Of a stretch of 64,000 nucleotides of DNA, positions 1-10,400 are shown piece by piece. A program made the position numbers and the translations under genes. The first letter of the stretch is position 1. The number at the start of each line of letters is the position of its first letter. Origin of the DNA: Sunxiuqinia indica (GTDB taxonomy: Bacteria; Bacteroidota; Bacteroidia; Bacteroidales; Prolixibacteraceae); contig NZ_WVEM01000001.1 of assembly GCF_009847015.1 (NCBI RefSeq), forward strand, positions 62,001-126,000, read 5' to 3'. The notes beneath the pieces are model-generated. The model worked only from the letters and a program-made list of their open reading frames with translations, made no database searches and had not been told where the DNA came from.

Positions 1-2
1 GG

Positions 3-632
3 CAATATGGTGTACCGCCATCCGGAAATGCAAACTTTGCCTGGGTGCAGCATTTCCTGTACCATCTGAAACCCGGAGGTGGTCATGCAGGGTTTGTTTT
101 GGCCAACGGCTCTTTGAGTTCCAATACTGGCGGTGAAGGCGAAATCCGGCAAAAACTGGTTGAAAACGATCTGGTGGAATGTATTGTCATGCTTCCGAAA
201 GCCTTGTTTTTTAACACTGGCATTCCGGCTTGCTTGTGGTTTTTGCGACGGGGGAAGAAACAACGCCATGGAGAAGTGCTGTTTATCGATGCTTCGGAAT
301 TTGGCTATATGATTGACCGAAAAAACAGAGCTTTTACTGCGAATGATATCAGCCGGGTGGCGGATACCTATCACCATTGGCTTAACAAAGCAGAAGCCTA
401 TCTCGATGAAAAAGGTTTTTGCAAATCGGCCAACCTTGCCGATATACGGAAACACAAATTTGTATTGACTCCCGGCCGTTATGTAGGAATACCTGATGAA
501 GAAGATGATGGTATTCCGTTTGAGGAAAAGGTTTCAGAATTAACGTCCAGGTTAAGAAAGCAAATGAATGAAGCACAAAATCTGGATGTGGAAATAAAAA
601 CGCAACTAGCGAAGATTGGCATAGAATTATGA
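3..632 (+). CDS. hsdM: Type I restriction-modification methylase HsdM, C-terminal part (cut by window edge)
   Basis: This is the 3' end of the N6-adenine methyltransferase subunit of a type I restriction system. The open frame runs in from the left edge, so there is no start here. The first residues ([16 protein letters not shown]) match the stretch that follows the catalytic NPPF motif in HsdM, and [18 protein letters not shown] is the conserved strand near the end of the methylase core. HsdM forms the M2S modification complex with HsdS and the restriction complex with HsdR, both encoded downstream. Its stop overlaps the next start by 4 bases (ATGA), so translation is probably coupled. Confidence 0.93.
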   Translation, partial: QYGVPPSGNANFAWVQHFLYHLKPGGGHAGFVLANGSLSSNTGGEGEIRQKLVENDLVECIVMLPKALFFNTGIPACLWFLRRGKKQRHGEVLFIDASEFGYMIDRKNRAFTANDISRVADTYHHWLNKAEAYLDEKGFCKSANLADIRKHKFVLTPGRYVGIPDEEDDGIPFEEKVSELTSRLRKQMNEAQNLDVEIKTQLAKIGIEL

Positions 633-2050
633 AACTGATTGAACAAATACAAAAAGGCGAAAGCAAAACGCTCGAATTAAAAGAAACTTTACCTAAAAAC
701 GAGAATATTGCTAAAACAGTTATTGCCTTCTCAAATACCAGCGGAGGGAAACTGATTATCGGCGTAAATGACAATCGGGAAATCACAGGTATAAACGACA
801 ATGAGCTGTTTGATACGCAGGATAAAATTGCCTCTGTTATTGCAGACAACTGTTCTCCGGGAATCATGCCCGAAATTTACAACGTGAATGTCGAAGGCAA
901 ACTGGTATTGGTGATTGAAATCGTGCGGGGCAATTTGAAACCTTACTTTTTGAAAAACCAGGGTAAAGCCGACGGTACTTATATTCGTATTGGTGCAACC
1001 AATCGTCTTGCCGATTTGGATACGATTGCGGAACTGGAACGGCAGAAACGGCACATTAGCTTTGACGAAGAAATCTGCTATGATGTGACGTTTGACCAAC
1101 TCGACATTTCTCCGATTCTGCAACGGTTTGAAAATATTGGGAAACCGATAAATGAGGACAAACTAAGAAATCTGAAGCTGATTAAATCAGAAAACGGCAA
1201 AGATTATCCCACCTATGCACTGATGATCCTACTTGGTAAATTTCCGCATTGTACGGTAAAGTGTGCCCGGTTTAAAGGTACTACCATGGATGTTTTTATC
1301 GACAAAAAAGAGTACGGAGGTGACATTTTTTCCATCCTTGAAAATACCCAAAGTTTTGTATTGAACCACATTAACCTGAAAGCAGAAATAAAAGGATTAT
1401 ATCGTGAGGAAACTTACGAAATCCCGGTGGTGGCCCTTCGCGAAACTTTGACCAATGCTCTAATTCACAGAAATTACGTGAATCAAGGACGGGATATCAA
1501 GGTGGGGGTTTACGATGATATTGTAAACATCGTGTCTCCGGGGAGTTTACCCAGCAACATTACTATTGAAGATATTTTTAACGGACGCAGTGAAGCACGA
1601 AACCGGGTAATTGCCCACATTTTTAAGGAACTGGGCCTGATTGAACAATGGGGAAGCGGAATAAACCGGATTATTAATGCCTGCAAGGAACAAGGTTTAC
1701 CAGCTCCTAAAATTGAAGAGAAGAATGATTTTTTTGACGTAGAACTCATTCGTCCACGTCCGGTTACAGCCGATTACGACCGATTGGCGGACGATAAACC
1801 GTCGGACACCGTCGGAAAACCGTCGGAAAACCGTCGGATACCGTCGGATAGCAATGAGCAAGAACGGACAATACTGGAATACATCTTCGAAAATGGCTCA
1901 ATAAAGTCGAAACAAGTTGAAGAAATCCTGAATATTAAAGAGAGCCGGACCAGGGAGTTGCTTAGGGAAATGGTTGAGAAAGGTTTCATCGAAAAATATG
2001 GTCAAGGCAGAAGTACATTCTACACTATCGCAAAGGAGGGCAAGGAATGA
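629..2050 (+). CDS. AlbA_2 (Schlafen-type) putative DNA/RNA-binding regulator with C-terminal winged helix
   Basis: A 473-residue protein with the order typical of AlbA_2 regulators: an N-terminal AlbA_2/Schlafen domain (about residues 10-130, with [12 protein letters not shown] and [13 protein letters not shown]), a middle ATPase-like region with [15 protein letters not shown] and [15 protein letters not shown], and a winged-helix end (about 410-465). Such genes often sit between hsdM and hsdS; a regulatory or modulating role is inferred from that, and their exact function is not settled. It overlaps hsdM and hsdS by ATGA junctions. The linker before the winged helix is encoded by short non-triplet tandem repeats (1798-1848), which could make the frame unstable. 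Confidence 0.85.
   Translation: MKLIEQIQKGESKTLELKETLPKNENIAKTVIAFSNTSGGKLIIGVNDNREITGINDNELFDTQDKIASVIADNCSPGIMPEIYNVNVEGKLVLVIEIVRGNLKPYFLKNQGKADGTYIRIGATNRLADLDTIAELERQKRHISFDEEICYDVTFDQLDISPILQRFENIGKPINEDKLRNLKLIKSENGKDYPTYALMILLGKFPHCTVKCARFKGTTMDVFIDKKEYGGDIFSILENTQSFVLNHINLKAEIKGLYREETYEIPVVALRETLTNALIHRNYVNQGRDIKVGVYDDIVNIVSPGSLPSNITIEDIFNGRSEARNRVIAHIFKELGLIEQWGSGINRIINACKEQGLPAPKIEEKNDFFDVELIRPRPVTADYDRLADDKPSDTVGKPSENRRIPSDSNEQERTILEYIFENGSIKSKQVEEILNIKESRTRELLREMVEKGFIEKYGQGRSTFYTIAKEGKE
1798..1848 (+). repeat. Short tandem repeat (accgtcgga x5) inside the AlbA_2 gene
   Basis: The 9-mer accgtcgga starts at 1798, 1808, 1819, 1830 and 1840, giving units of 10, 11, 11 and 10 bases. 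It encodes the low-complexity linker ([18 protein letters not shown]) between the ATPase-like part and the winged helix. Because the units are not multiples of three, gain or loss of one unit would shift the frame and remove the C-terminal winged helix. Phase variation is an inference; the repeat itself is directly visible. Confidence 0.8.
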
Positions 2051-3288
2051 GTGAATGGAAAGAATTTCAATTAGGGGAACTGTACAACGTTTCTTCCGGG
2101 CTCTCAAAGGCCGCAGATCAATTTGGTTTTGGGAATACATTTATCAGTTTCAAAGATGTTTTCAATAGTTACTTTTTACCTGAAAATCCCGAAGGATTGG
2201 TTAACTCAAATGAAAAGGAACAGATAAGTTGTTCCGTTAAGGCTGGAGATATACTCTTAACACGAACAAGCGAAACAAACGATGAAGTTGGAATGTCTTC
2301 AGTAGCCTTGAAAGATTATGAGAAATCAACCTTCAATGGTTTCTGTAAACGACTTCGGATTAAAAAAGATGCTCCAATAAAAGTATCATCATTGTACATT
2401 GGTTATTTACTAAGAACCAGGTTCTTCAGAAAGACAGTGGCAAATTTTGCAACGATGACAACCAGGGCGAGTTTAAATTCCGAATCTATAAAAGGCATAC
2501 CGTTATTATTTCCGTCTTTTTCACTCCAGAAAGAAATTGGCAAAACATTGCATTGTCTGGATAAAAAGATTAATCTTTTAAAGCAGCAAAACCAAACCAT
2601 GGAAGAGTTGGCGCAAACCCTGTTTAAGCGCTGGTTTGTCGAATTTGAATTTCCCAATAAAAATGGCGAGCCCTACAAAAGCTCTGGCGGCAAAATGGTT
2701 GAAAGTGAATTGGGCGAAATTCCGGATGGGTGGAGAGTTGTCGCATATGAAAACATTGTAAATATTAACTCAGGTAAAGGATTGAAGAAAGATCAGTTTG
2801 TTGAGAATGGTCAGTTCGAAGTTATAGGTGCCAATGGACCACTTGGCTTTACCGATAAGTATTTAACAGAGGAAAGACTGATAATAACCGGGCGGGTTGG
2901 AACACTTGGAACTGTTTACATTATAACAAAACCTGTTTGGTTATCTGATAATGTATTGGTTTCAAAACCGATTACAGAAAGTCATTTCTACTTCTCTTAC
3001 TTTACTCTGAAGAGATTCAATTTTAGTGCACTGAATAGTGGAAGTACTCAACCACTTATAACTCAGGGTGATTTGAAACGTGTAGCGGTTACTCTTCCAA
3101 TATCCGAATTGTTGGAAAAATTTCATAAATCAGTAAAAGACCTATTTGAGAAATCGTTCATTAATAATATGGAGATCCAAACCCTTACTCAATTACGGGA
3201 CACCTTATTGCCGAAGTTAATGAGAGGGGAGTTGAAGGTGATAATGAATAAAAAGCAAGAAGCCAGTGAACGAACTCGAGTATTTTAA
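2047..3288 (+). CDS. hsdS: Type I restriction-modification specificity subunit HsdS
   Basis: A 413-residue DNA-recognition subunit that sets the target sequence for HsdM and HsdR. Two target-recognition domains are visible, residues about 1-170 (starting [17 protein letters not shown]) and about 225-385 (GEIPDGWRVVAYENIVNI). They are separated by the conserved helical spacer with LAQTLFKRWFVEFEFP and followed by the distal helix ending TLTQLRDTLLPKLMRGEL. The length is normal and no shufflable hsdS fragment or inverted repeat was seen nearby. It overlaps the upstream gene by 4 bases and the downstream membrane-protein gene by 23 bases. Confidence 0.93.
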   Translation: MSEWKEFQLGELYNVSSGLSKAADQFGFGNTFISFKDVFNSYFLPENPEGLVNSNEKEQISCSVKAGDILLTRTSETNDEVGMSSVALKDYEKSTFNGFCKRLRIKKDAPIKVSSLYIGYLLRTRFFRKTVANFATMTTRASLNSESIKGIPLLFPSFSLQKEIGKTLHCLDKKINLLKQQNQTMEELAQTLFKRWFVEFEFPNKNGEPYKSSGGKMVESELGEIPDGWRVVAYENIVNINSGKGLKKDQFVENGQFEVIGANGPLGFTDKYLTEERLIITGRVGTLGTVYIITKPVWLSDNVLVSKPITESHFYFSYFTLKRFNFSALNSGSTQPLITQGDLKRVAVTLPISELLEKFHKSVKDLFEKSFINNMEIQTLTQLRDTLLPKLMRGELKVIMNKKQEASERTRVF

Positions 3289-3778
3289 AAGCCTGTTTGA
3301 TCGGGAGCAAATTCGAAAGGTCGAATTGAATAACGAGGTCAATATCCCCATCGGGATCATTACGTTAATATCAGGAGGAGTGATTTTAGTTTTCAAAGAA
3401 ACTGTGAGTTCTTTTTGTTCTTTCGACTTCATCTTAATTGTAGTTATCGGTCTGCTACTTATGGTAAGTGTTCTGTATATAGCCAAATCATACAACAATC
3501 TTTTCAAGGGTTTTAATTACAGTTATTTACCCGATTCAAAAGAACTATATAATCATAGGAAGGAACTCAAAGAATATAACCGGAAGATAAAAAAGGGAGA
3601 GCGGGAAAGCTTCAAGAAATACTTGATTGAAAATTACGCCGAACTAAATTCCGCAAACATGAAAATAAATCGAAGTCGTTTGGATGATTTGTATGTGGCC
3701 AAAACTTTGGTTTTAATAGCGTTAATTTTGACGATAATTTTGATTTTTTCATTTATGATTATAAACTTAAATCAATAA
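3266..3778 (+). CDS. Small membrane protein of unknown function within the R-M operon
   Basis: A 170-residue protein with hydrophobic segments near residues 28-47, 53-74 and 147-168, and a charged, lysine-rich stretch between the second and third (HRKELKEYNRKIKKGERE). I do not recognise a named family. It begins inside the last codons of hsdS and stops two bases before a 42-residue gene, so it belongs to the same transcript. Its place beside SIR2-HerA would suit an accessory or membrane effector of the defence operon, but nothing in the sequence proves that. Confidence 0.7.
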   Translation: MNELEYFKSLFDREQIRKVELNNEVNIPIGIITLISGGVILVFKETVSSFCSFDFILIVVIGLLLMVSVLYIAKSYNNLFKGFNYSYLPDSKELYNHRKELKEYNRKIKKGERESFKKYLIENYAELNSANMKINRSRLDDLYVAKTLVLIALILTIILIFSFMIINLNQ

Positions 3779-3780
3779 AA

Positions 3781-3909
3781 ATGAGCAACGAACAAAGTAA
3801 AAAACCGGCATCAACGCCGCAACCAAAACCAGTAAAGCCACAGCGGCCAACGAACACAATCGAGAAAGGAATAAAAACCGGGGAAATTTCAGCTAAAAGG
3901 GATAAGTGA
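3781..3909 (+). CDS. 42-residue proline/lysine-rich small protein
   Basis: A short gene starting ATG two bases after the stop of the membrane-protein gene and ending TGA at 3909. The product begins MSNEQSKKPASTPQPKP and ends KTGEISAKRDK: a basic, proline-rich and probably disordered N-terminal half with no hydrophobic segment. The tight spacing supports translation in the operon. Function unknown; a partner for the preceding membrane protein is only a guess. Confidence 0.55.
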   Translation: MSNEQSKKPASTPQPKPVKPQRPTNTIEKGIKTGEISAKRDK

Positions 3910-3951
3910 AATTTATATGATTAACATCGCAAGAGCTTATTGTCTAAGGCG

Positions 3952-5307
3952 ATGAGTGTAGTTGCAGGTAAAATTTTTAAGGTTATGAGTGAGGGAAAAG
4001 ACATTTATTTCTACAAGGGTACTGATAATGTATTGGAAAAGTCGGATAAATCTGATTTACCTCCAATTGAAAGGATTCAAAAATCCTTTGAGAAGGTATT
4101 GGATGGTAAAAACCTTTCATTTCTTCTTGGATCCGGGTGTTCTTCATACTATGAAGGTGAAATGGAGGTCGGAGTTTCCACCATGAAACCCTTAGCCAAG
4201 AAATTTTATGATGATATTTTAAGTGAAGAGGAAAGGGACAAACTCAAAACCACTTTAGGTATAGATGTCTCCTTATCCAAATTCAAGGAAAATCTTGAAT
4301 ATTTCCTTGGCTCGCTGCATAGCATACAGTTTTTTGAAGAAAGCATTCAAGCAGAACAAATTCAGGAAACAACACATGAAGCTGATGAACCTAAACAAGA
4401 AGAGCAAGAAGAATCTGACCCAAAAGATAGACTTTCATTGATTATAAAAACCGTAAAAAAGGTCAAAGAGTTTTTAATTGATGAAATGCTCAATGAGCCA
4501 AACAAAAAGGATGGAAAAGATGAACCTGTAAATAAGTTATATGAGAGATTCTACCGGAAACTACTTTATCGAAATTCAAATCTGCCTAAGCCAAATATTT
4601 TTACTACAAACTATGATCTTTATTCCGAAACCGCATTGGATAAGCTTGGAATCCACTATGTAAATGGATTTTCAGGTGGAATCAAAAAATATTTCAATCC
4701 TACTATTTTTAATTATGCGCTTGCAGAACGTATGGATCTTTCCCAAAACAAATGGGGAGTAATTGACAACTTCTTCTACCTCTACAAAATTCATGGCTCT
4801 ATAAATTGGATACAAGATGTTGAAGGAGCAAAATTATTTAACGTCAGAGAAATTCAAGAAACTACTGCCGCAGTTTTAAAGAGTATGGAAACTGTAATGA
4901 TACATCCAACTCCTCTAAAACACAATGCAAGTTTGGGCAGCCCTTATTCCGATCTATTTAGGGAATTTCAGAAAAAGCTCATGCAAAACAACAACGTCCT
5001 TGTCACCATTGGATACAGTTTTAGCGATGAACACATTAACAATCTTATTTATCAGGCATTTACCATCCCATCATTTAGATTGATTGTGTTGGGCAGTCCG
5101 GCAACCGGAACAGAAATAGAAAAATTGAGATCACTCAATGATCCAAGAATCTGGATAATTGGCGGTGAATTAGAAGACGAGAAGAAGCTTCACTATTTTG
5201 AAGGATTTGTTGATGCGATACTTCCGGATTTAACCAATGATGAGATCGATGATAAAATTGAAAATGCAATAAGAACATTATTCAAGAGAAATGAACAAGG
5301 AAGATAA
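3952..5307 (+). CDS. SIR2-domain NADase-like protein of a SIR2-HerA defence pair
   Basis: A SIR2-like Rossmann-fold protein. Family motifs are visible: the nucleotide-binding loop FLLGSGCS (about residue 57), TTNYD (about 217) and the catalytic-histidine region YKIHGSINW (about 281), then VTIGYSFSDEHINN near the end. In SIR2-HerA systems the SIR2 subunit consumes NAD+ during phage infection and aborts it; that activity is inferred here. An acidic, poorly conserved insert lies around residues 135-165. The start is taken as ATG 3952; an in-frame TTG at 3940 is possible. The stop overlaps the herA start by 17 bases, supporting a fixed partnership. Confidence 0.88.
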   Translation: MSVVAGKIFKVMSEGKDIYFYKGTDNVLEKSDKSDLPPIERIQKSFEKVLDGKNLSFLLGSGCSSYYEGEMEVGVSTMKPLAKKFYDDILSEEERDKLKTTLGIDVSLSKFKENLEYFLGSLHSIQFFEESIQAEQIQETTHEADEPKQEEQEESDPKDRLSLIIKTVKKVKEFLIDEMLNEPNKKDGKDEPVNKLYERFYRKLLYRNSNLPKPNIFTTNYDLYSETALDKLGIHYVNGFSGGIKKYFNPTIFNYALAERMDLSQNKWGVIDNFFYLYKIHGSINWIQDVEGAKLFNVREIQETTAAVLKSMETVMIHPTPLKHNASLGSPYSDLFREFQKKLMQNNNVLVTIGYSFSDEHINNLIYQAFTIPSFRLIVLGSPATGTEIEKLRSLNDPRIWIIGGELEDEKKLHYFEGFVDAILPDLTNDEIDDKIENAIRTLFKRNEQGR

Positions 5308-7411
5308 GCAGAGAGTAATAGGCAAGGTTGTTGCCATCAATTCTGATAGGTTCACTATTGAATTGCTTACTGGCATTGATAATTTCAACATCAGTGGCTT
5401 TGATGATATTCACTACTTTGCTCAACTTAATAGCTACGTCATCCTTCCGTATCAAAACTATTATATCGTTGCAGAAGTAGCAGGTGTTAGAGAAAAAGAT
5501 CTGAATGTTCCATTTAGTGACCCTAAAGAACAGTTCCTTAACAAGGTAAAATCTGGGAAATTTTTAGAAGTAATTCCTATTGGAGCCTTAAAACAAAAAA
5601 CAGCTCCTTCCATATCATTTGATTTTGAATTTGGAGTGAGTGTCTATCCAGCACTTTACACCGATACCCTTTACATCAAAGAGTCTGAACTGGACGCTAT
5701 ATTCAATGTAAATGATCAGGAAGAAAAAATTTGTGATTCTGATCACTGGAAAACAACGGAGGATGAATGCCCACATGGAGAAAATAAGAGATTCAAAACC
5801 CTTTCCATAGGCAAGTCTACTATATTCCCAGATTATGATGTCAAAATTGATATTGATAAGTTCTTTGGCGGTCATTCTGCGGTTCTGGGTAATACCGGGA
5901 GCGGTAAGTCCTGTACGATCAGTTCAATGATTCAGGGATTGTATAACTTTAAGGATTATGCTGCAACCGGCAGTACATTCATTTTTTTTGATGTCAACGG
6001 AGAGTATAAGCAAGCATTCTCTGAATTAAGCATTAAAAATGATTCAATAGCTGTCAAATACTTAACAATTGATGACTCTTCAACACCCGTACAAGAAGAA
6101 ATTTTTTCACTACCTAGCTGGTTTTTGAATATTGATGAATGGGCATTGTTGTTACAGGCAAGTGAAAAAACGCAAATTCCTATATTAAGAAATGCCCTTG
6201 GTTTAGCATCTTTATTTTCATTGGATGATTCTGCTAACACTATAAGAGAAACAAAGAATCATATTCTCGCAACATGCATAACGCAAATTTTAAGGGATGA
6301 AACAAGTAGTCCTTCTAAAAGTGACCGCATTCATTCCATTTTGAGAAAATTCAATACTCAAGACATCAATTTGGATATTTCTTTTACATATGCTGATTCA
6401 CAAGGTAGAGACTCGAACAGGATACTTTTTGACAATAATAAACAGCAGAAGGCATGTACAATTGAAAATACTTTGTTTGTTCACTTTGGCGGTCTGATTG
6501 GTAAAGAACATCTTCACTTTTTCCTAGAACAAACAAATGAAGATGGAGACCATATTTTTTTCTCGTCCTCTTTTAAAATGCCCATTTACGAGAAAGAGAG
6601 GAAATTTAATTTTAAATACCTAGAAGAAGCCATTGATTTAGCCATACTTTATGAAGAAGCACATGGTAACAGACATATCCGTGATTATTGCTCTTCATTG
6701 ATTACCCGTATCAAAAGCTTACAAGATCGACCTGATTATAGTTTTATGAGAGCTGGTAATGGATCAATTAATGAATACAAAAAGAAATTGTTAGGTGTCA
6801 CCAATGTAGAGAGCAAACCGATCAAGCAAAGCCAGGTTATGATACTTGATCTAAGCAGTGTTGAAGATGAAGTGGTTGAAGTAATTTCATGTGTCCTTTC
6901 CAGAATCGTTTATGAAACCATTAAATCATTTGAACCACGAAACACATTTCCAGTCAATTTAGTCCTTGAAGAAGCTCACAGGTATATCAGTCACGATCCA
7001 CAGCGCTCATTCTTAAAAGCAAATAGGATTTTTGAGACGATAGCTAAGGAAGGACGGAAATTTGGTATGTTTCTATTAATCTCTTCCCAACGGCCAAGCG
7101 AATTATCCAGAACTGTCCTTTCTCAATGCAGCAACTTCATTGTACATCGGATTCAGAATCCAGAAGATTTGTCTCATATTCGCCAAATAACCCCACACAT
7201 TTCTGAGACAATTTTAAAAAGGATGCCTTCAATCCCAACACAACACGCTTTAATCTTTGGTCATGCGGTAAATTTGCCTACGACCTTTAAAGTGAACAAT
7301 GCTGATCCACTACCACTGAGTGATAATAATAAGATAAGTGAAAACTGGTTTAAACCCAAAGACCATTCACCATCTGTAGACTTAAATTTTAAAAATGACC
7401 AAACTAACTGA
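5291..7411 (+). CDS. HerA/DUF87-type hexameric ATPase, partner of the SIR2 protein
   Basis: A 706-residue FtsK-HerA superfamily ATPase. It has an N-terminal beta-rich HAS-barrel-like region (to about residue 110), Walker A GNTGSGKS at about 200-207, Walker B-like NLVLEEAHR at about 556-564, and sensor region FLLISSQRPSELSRTVLSQC. HerA proteins form hexameric rings on DNA; together with SIR2 they make a large antiviral complex in the known SIR2-HerA systems. It overlaps SIR2 upstream by 17 bases and hsdR downstream by 17 bases, so the pair is nested inside the restriction operon rather than next to it. Confidence 0.9.
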   Translation: MNKEDKQRVIGKVVAINSDRFTIELLTGIDNFNISGFDDIHYFAQLNSYVILPYQNYYIVAEVAGVREKDLNVPFSDPKEQFLNKVKSGKFLEVIPIGALKQKTAPSISFDFEFGVSVYPALYTDTLYIKESELDAIFNVNDQEEKICDSDHWKTTEDECPHGENKRFKTLSIGKSTIFPDYDVKIDIDKFFGGHSAVLGNTGSGKSCTISSMIQGLYNFKDYAATGSTFIFFDVNGEYKQAFSELSIKNDSIAVKYLTIDDSSTPVQEEIFSLPSWFLNIDEWALLLQASEKTQIPILRNALGLASLFSLDDSANTIRETKNHILATCITQILRDETSSPSKSDRIHSILRKFNTQDINLDISFTYADSQGRDSNRILFDNNKQQKACTIENTLFVHFGGLIGKEHLHFFLEQTNEDGDHIFFSSSFKMPIYEKERKFNFKYLEEAIDLAILYEEAHGNRHIRDYCSSLITRIKSLQDRPDYSFMRAGNGSINEYKKKLLGVTNVESKPIKQSQVMILDLSSVEDEVVEVISCVLSRIVYETIKSFEPRNTFPVNLVLEEAHRYISHDPQRSFLKANRIFETIAKEGRKFGMFLLISSQRPSELSRTVLSQCSNFIVHRIQNPEDLSHIRQITPHISETILKRMPSIPTQHALIFGHAVNLPTTFKVNNADPLPLSDNNKISENWFKPKDHSPSVDLNFKNDQTN

Positions 7412-10400
7412 AAATGACATCGAACATTGGGCTATCGAAGAACTCGAAAATCTGGGATGGAAATACCTGAATGGTGCAGTAATTGCCGCCGACGGTGAAC
7501 ATCCTGAGCGCAATTCTTTTAGTGATGTTGTATTAAAAGGACGTTTGCAGGAAGCCATTGTCCGGAATAATCCGAATATTCCGTTTGAAGCTCAGCAAGA
7601 AGCGGTAAAAATTGTTGAGCGCGTGACTTCGTCTGAGTTAATGGACAACAACCTCAGGTTCCATGAGTTGCTTACCGAGGGGGTTCCGGTCGAATATCGT
7701 AAAAATGGCATTCAGCGTGGCGACCGGGTACGGTTGGTCAATTTCGAAAATCCAGGTCAAAACGATTTCCTGGTAGTCAACCAGTTTACGATCATTGAAA
7801 ACAACAATAACAAACGCCCCGATCTCATCCTGTTTGTCAACGGGTTGCCCTTAGTCATTTTTGAACTAAAAAATGCGGTGGACGAAAATGCCACCTTGAA
7901 TTCAGCCTACAAACAAATTCAAACCTACAAGGATACCATTCCAACCTTGTTTACCTACAATAGCTTTTGTGTTTTGTCGGATGGCGCCGATGCCAAAGCC
8001 GGTTCCTTGTCCGCTGGATTTTCGCGGTACCTGGCCTGGAAAACCAGCGATGGCATGAAAGAAGCCTCACCGCTCTCCAGCCAATTGGAGGTGCTGATTA
8101 AAGGACTGCTCAATCCGGCGATCCTGCTGGATTATATTCGTCATTTTATAGTTTTTGAAGAATCCAAGCATGTTGATGCCAAAGGGATTGCAACTATTCA
8201 AACCGAAAAAAAAGTAGCCGCTTATCATCAATATTATGCAGTAAATAAAGCGATTGAATCGGTAAAAAGAGCCTCCGGAACAAAAGGAGACCGTAAAGGC
8301 GGCGTGGTTTGGCATACGCAAGGAAGCGGCAAGTCGCTGTCGATGGTATTTTTCAGTGGCAAACTGGTGCTTCAGCTCAATAATCCAACCGTCTTGGTCA
8401 TTACCGACCGCAACGACTTGGACGACCAGTTATTCGAGACCTTTGCCTCTTCAAAACAACTACTCCGCCAGGTTCCGGTGCAAGCCAACAGTCGGGAACA
8501 CCTAAAAGAACTACTGAGAGTAGCTTCCGGTGGAATAGTGTTTGCAACCATCCAGAAATTTCAGACGGAAAATGGAACAAACGTGTACGAGCAACTGTCC
8601 GACCGTACCAATATAGTGGTGTTGGCCGATGAAGCCCATCGTACCCAATACGGTTTCAAGCCCAAGAGTATCGAGGTAAAAGATGACCAGGGAGAAGTAA
8701 TTGGCCAGCGTTTGGTGTATGGTTTTGCCAAATACATGCGCGATGCCTTGCCTAACGCGACCTACCTGGGTTTTACAGGCACTCCGGTAGAATCAACCGA
8801 TGTCAACACTCCGGCAGTGTTTGGTCACTATGTCGATATTTACGACATCGCACAGGCCGTTGAAGACGGTGCCACAGTGCCTATTTATTACGAAAGCCGC
8901 TTGGTGAAGATCAACCTTTCGGAAGAAGGCAAGCAGTTGATTGAGGAACTGGATGAGGAACTGGAGAGCGATGAGCTGAGCGATACCCAGAAGGCCAAGG
9001 CCAAATGGACCAAAGTCCAGGCTATTGTTGGAAGCCCGGCAAGGTTAAAGAAAATTGCTGAAGATATTATCTTTCACTACGAAGAACGGACCAACAGCGG
9101 AATTGAAGGCAAAGCGATGATTGTGACCATGAGCCGCCAAATTGCAGTTGATCTCTACAACGAGATCACTGCGATTCGTCCGCATTGGCACGGCGACAAT
9201 TTAGACCAGGGAGTGATTAAGGTGGTGATGACAGCAGCTTCATCTGATGGCCCGGAGATGATGAAGCACCACACCACAAAAGAACAACGTCGGACTTTGG
9301 CCGACCGCATGAAAGACAACTCTGATCCATTAAAACTGGTGATTGTAAGGGATATGTGGCTCACCGGCTTTGACGCGCCGAGCATGCACACCTTGTACAT
9401 CGACAAGCCGATGAAAGGCCATAACCTAATGCAGGCCATTGCCCGGGTGAACCGCGTGTACAAAGATAAGCCTGGCGGTTTGGTAGTCGATTATTTGGGT
9501 ATTGCTTCTGATTTAAAGAAAGCCCTTTCCTTTTATGCAGATAGCGGGGGTAACGGTGATCCGGCCAGGGCACAGGAAGAAGCAGTCCAATTGATGCTGG
9601 AGAAACTGGAAGTGGTGGCTCAAATGTTTTCAGAAAAAACAAGCCAACGTGAACCGGAATTTGCAATGGCTGCCGAACCCCAAATACTTTACGGCAAGGG
9701 TTTCGCCTATGAGGATTATTTTGATGCCACAGTCAAACAAAAGCTGGAAATCATACTTTCGGCTGTTGAGTATATCCTCAGCCTGAATGATGGCAAAAAC
9801 CGATATGTGCGCGAAGTGACGGCGCTTTCGAAAGCCTTTGCGATTGCTTTGCCCCACGAGGAGGCGATGGACGTTAAGGATGAAATCGCATTCTTTCAGG
9901 CGGTTAAAGCGCGCTTGATGAAATTTGATTCCGGCAGTTCCCGGAATGGCGGCAAAAGCGATTACGAAATTGAAACTGCCATCAAGCAAGTGGTTGATCA
10001 GGCCATCGTTTCGGAACAGGTCGTTGATATTTTCGATGCCGCAGGCATCCGGAGACCCGAATTGTCGGTTCTCGATGATGAGTTTCTGGAAGAGATGCGT
10101 GACATGAAGCACAAGAACCTCGCCCTGGAAGTGCTTAAAAAATTACTTAATGATGAAATTAAGATCAGAGCAAAGTATAATATTGTGCAAAGCCGCAGCC
10201 TGATGGAAATGCTGGAATCGTCGATTAAACGCTATCAGAACAACCTGATTACGGCAGCCGAGATTATTCAGGAGATGATCGAACTGGCCAAAGAAATTAA
10301 GGAAGCCGATAAACGTGGTGAGAAAATGGGCTTAAGTAAGGATGAACTTGCATTTTACGATGCAGTCGCTCAAAATCAAAGCGCCAAAGACCTTTTAGGA

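Noticed and set aside
2047-3288. Invertible hsdS system
   Set aside because: Only one hsdS, no partial hsdS copies, no inverted repeats and no recombinase in the operon.
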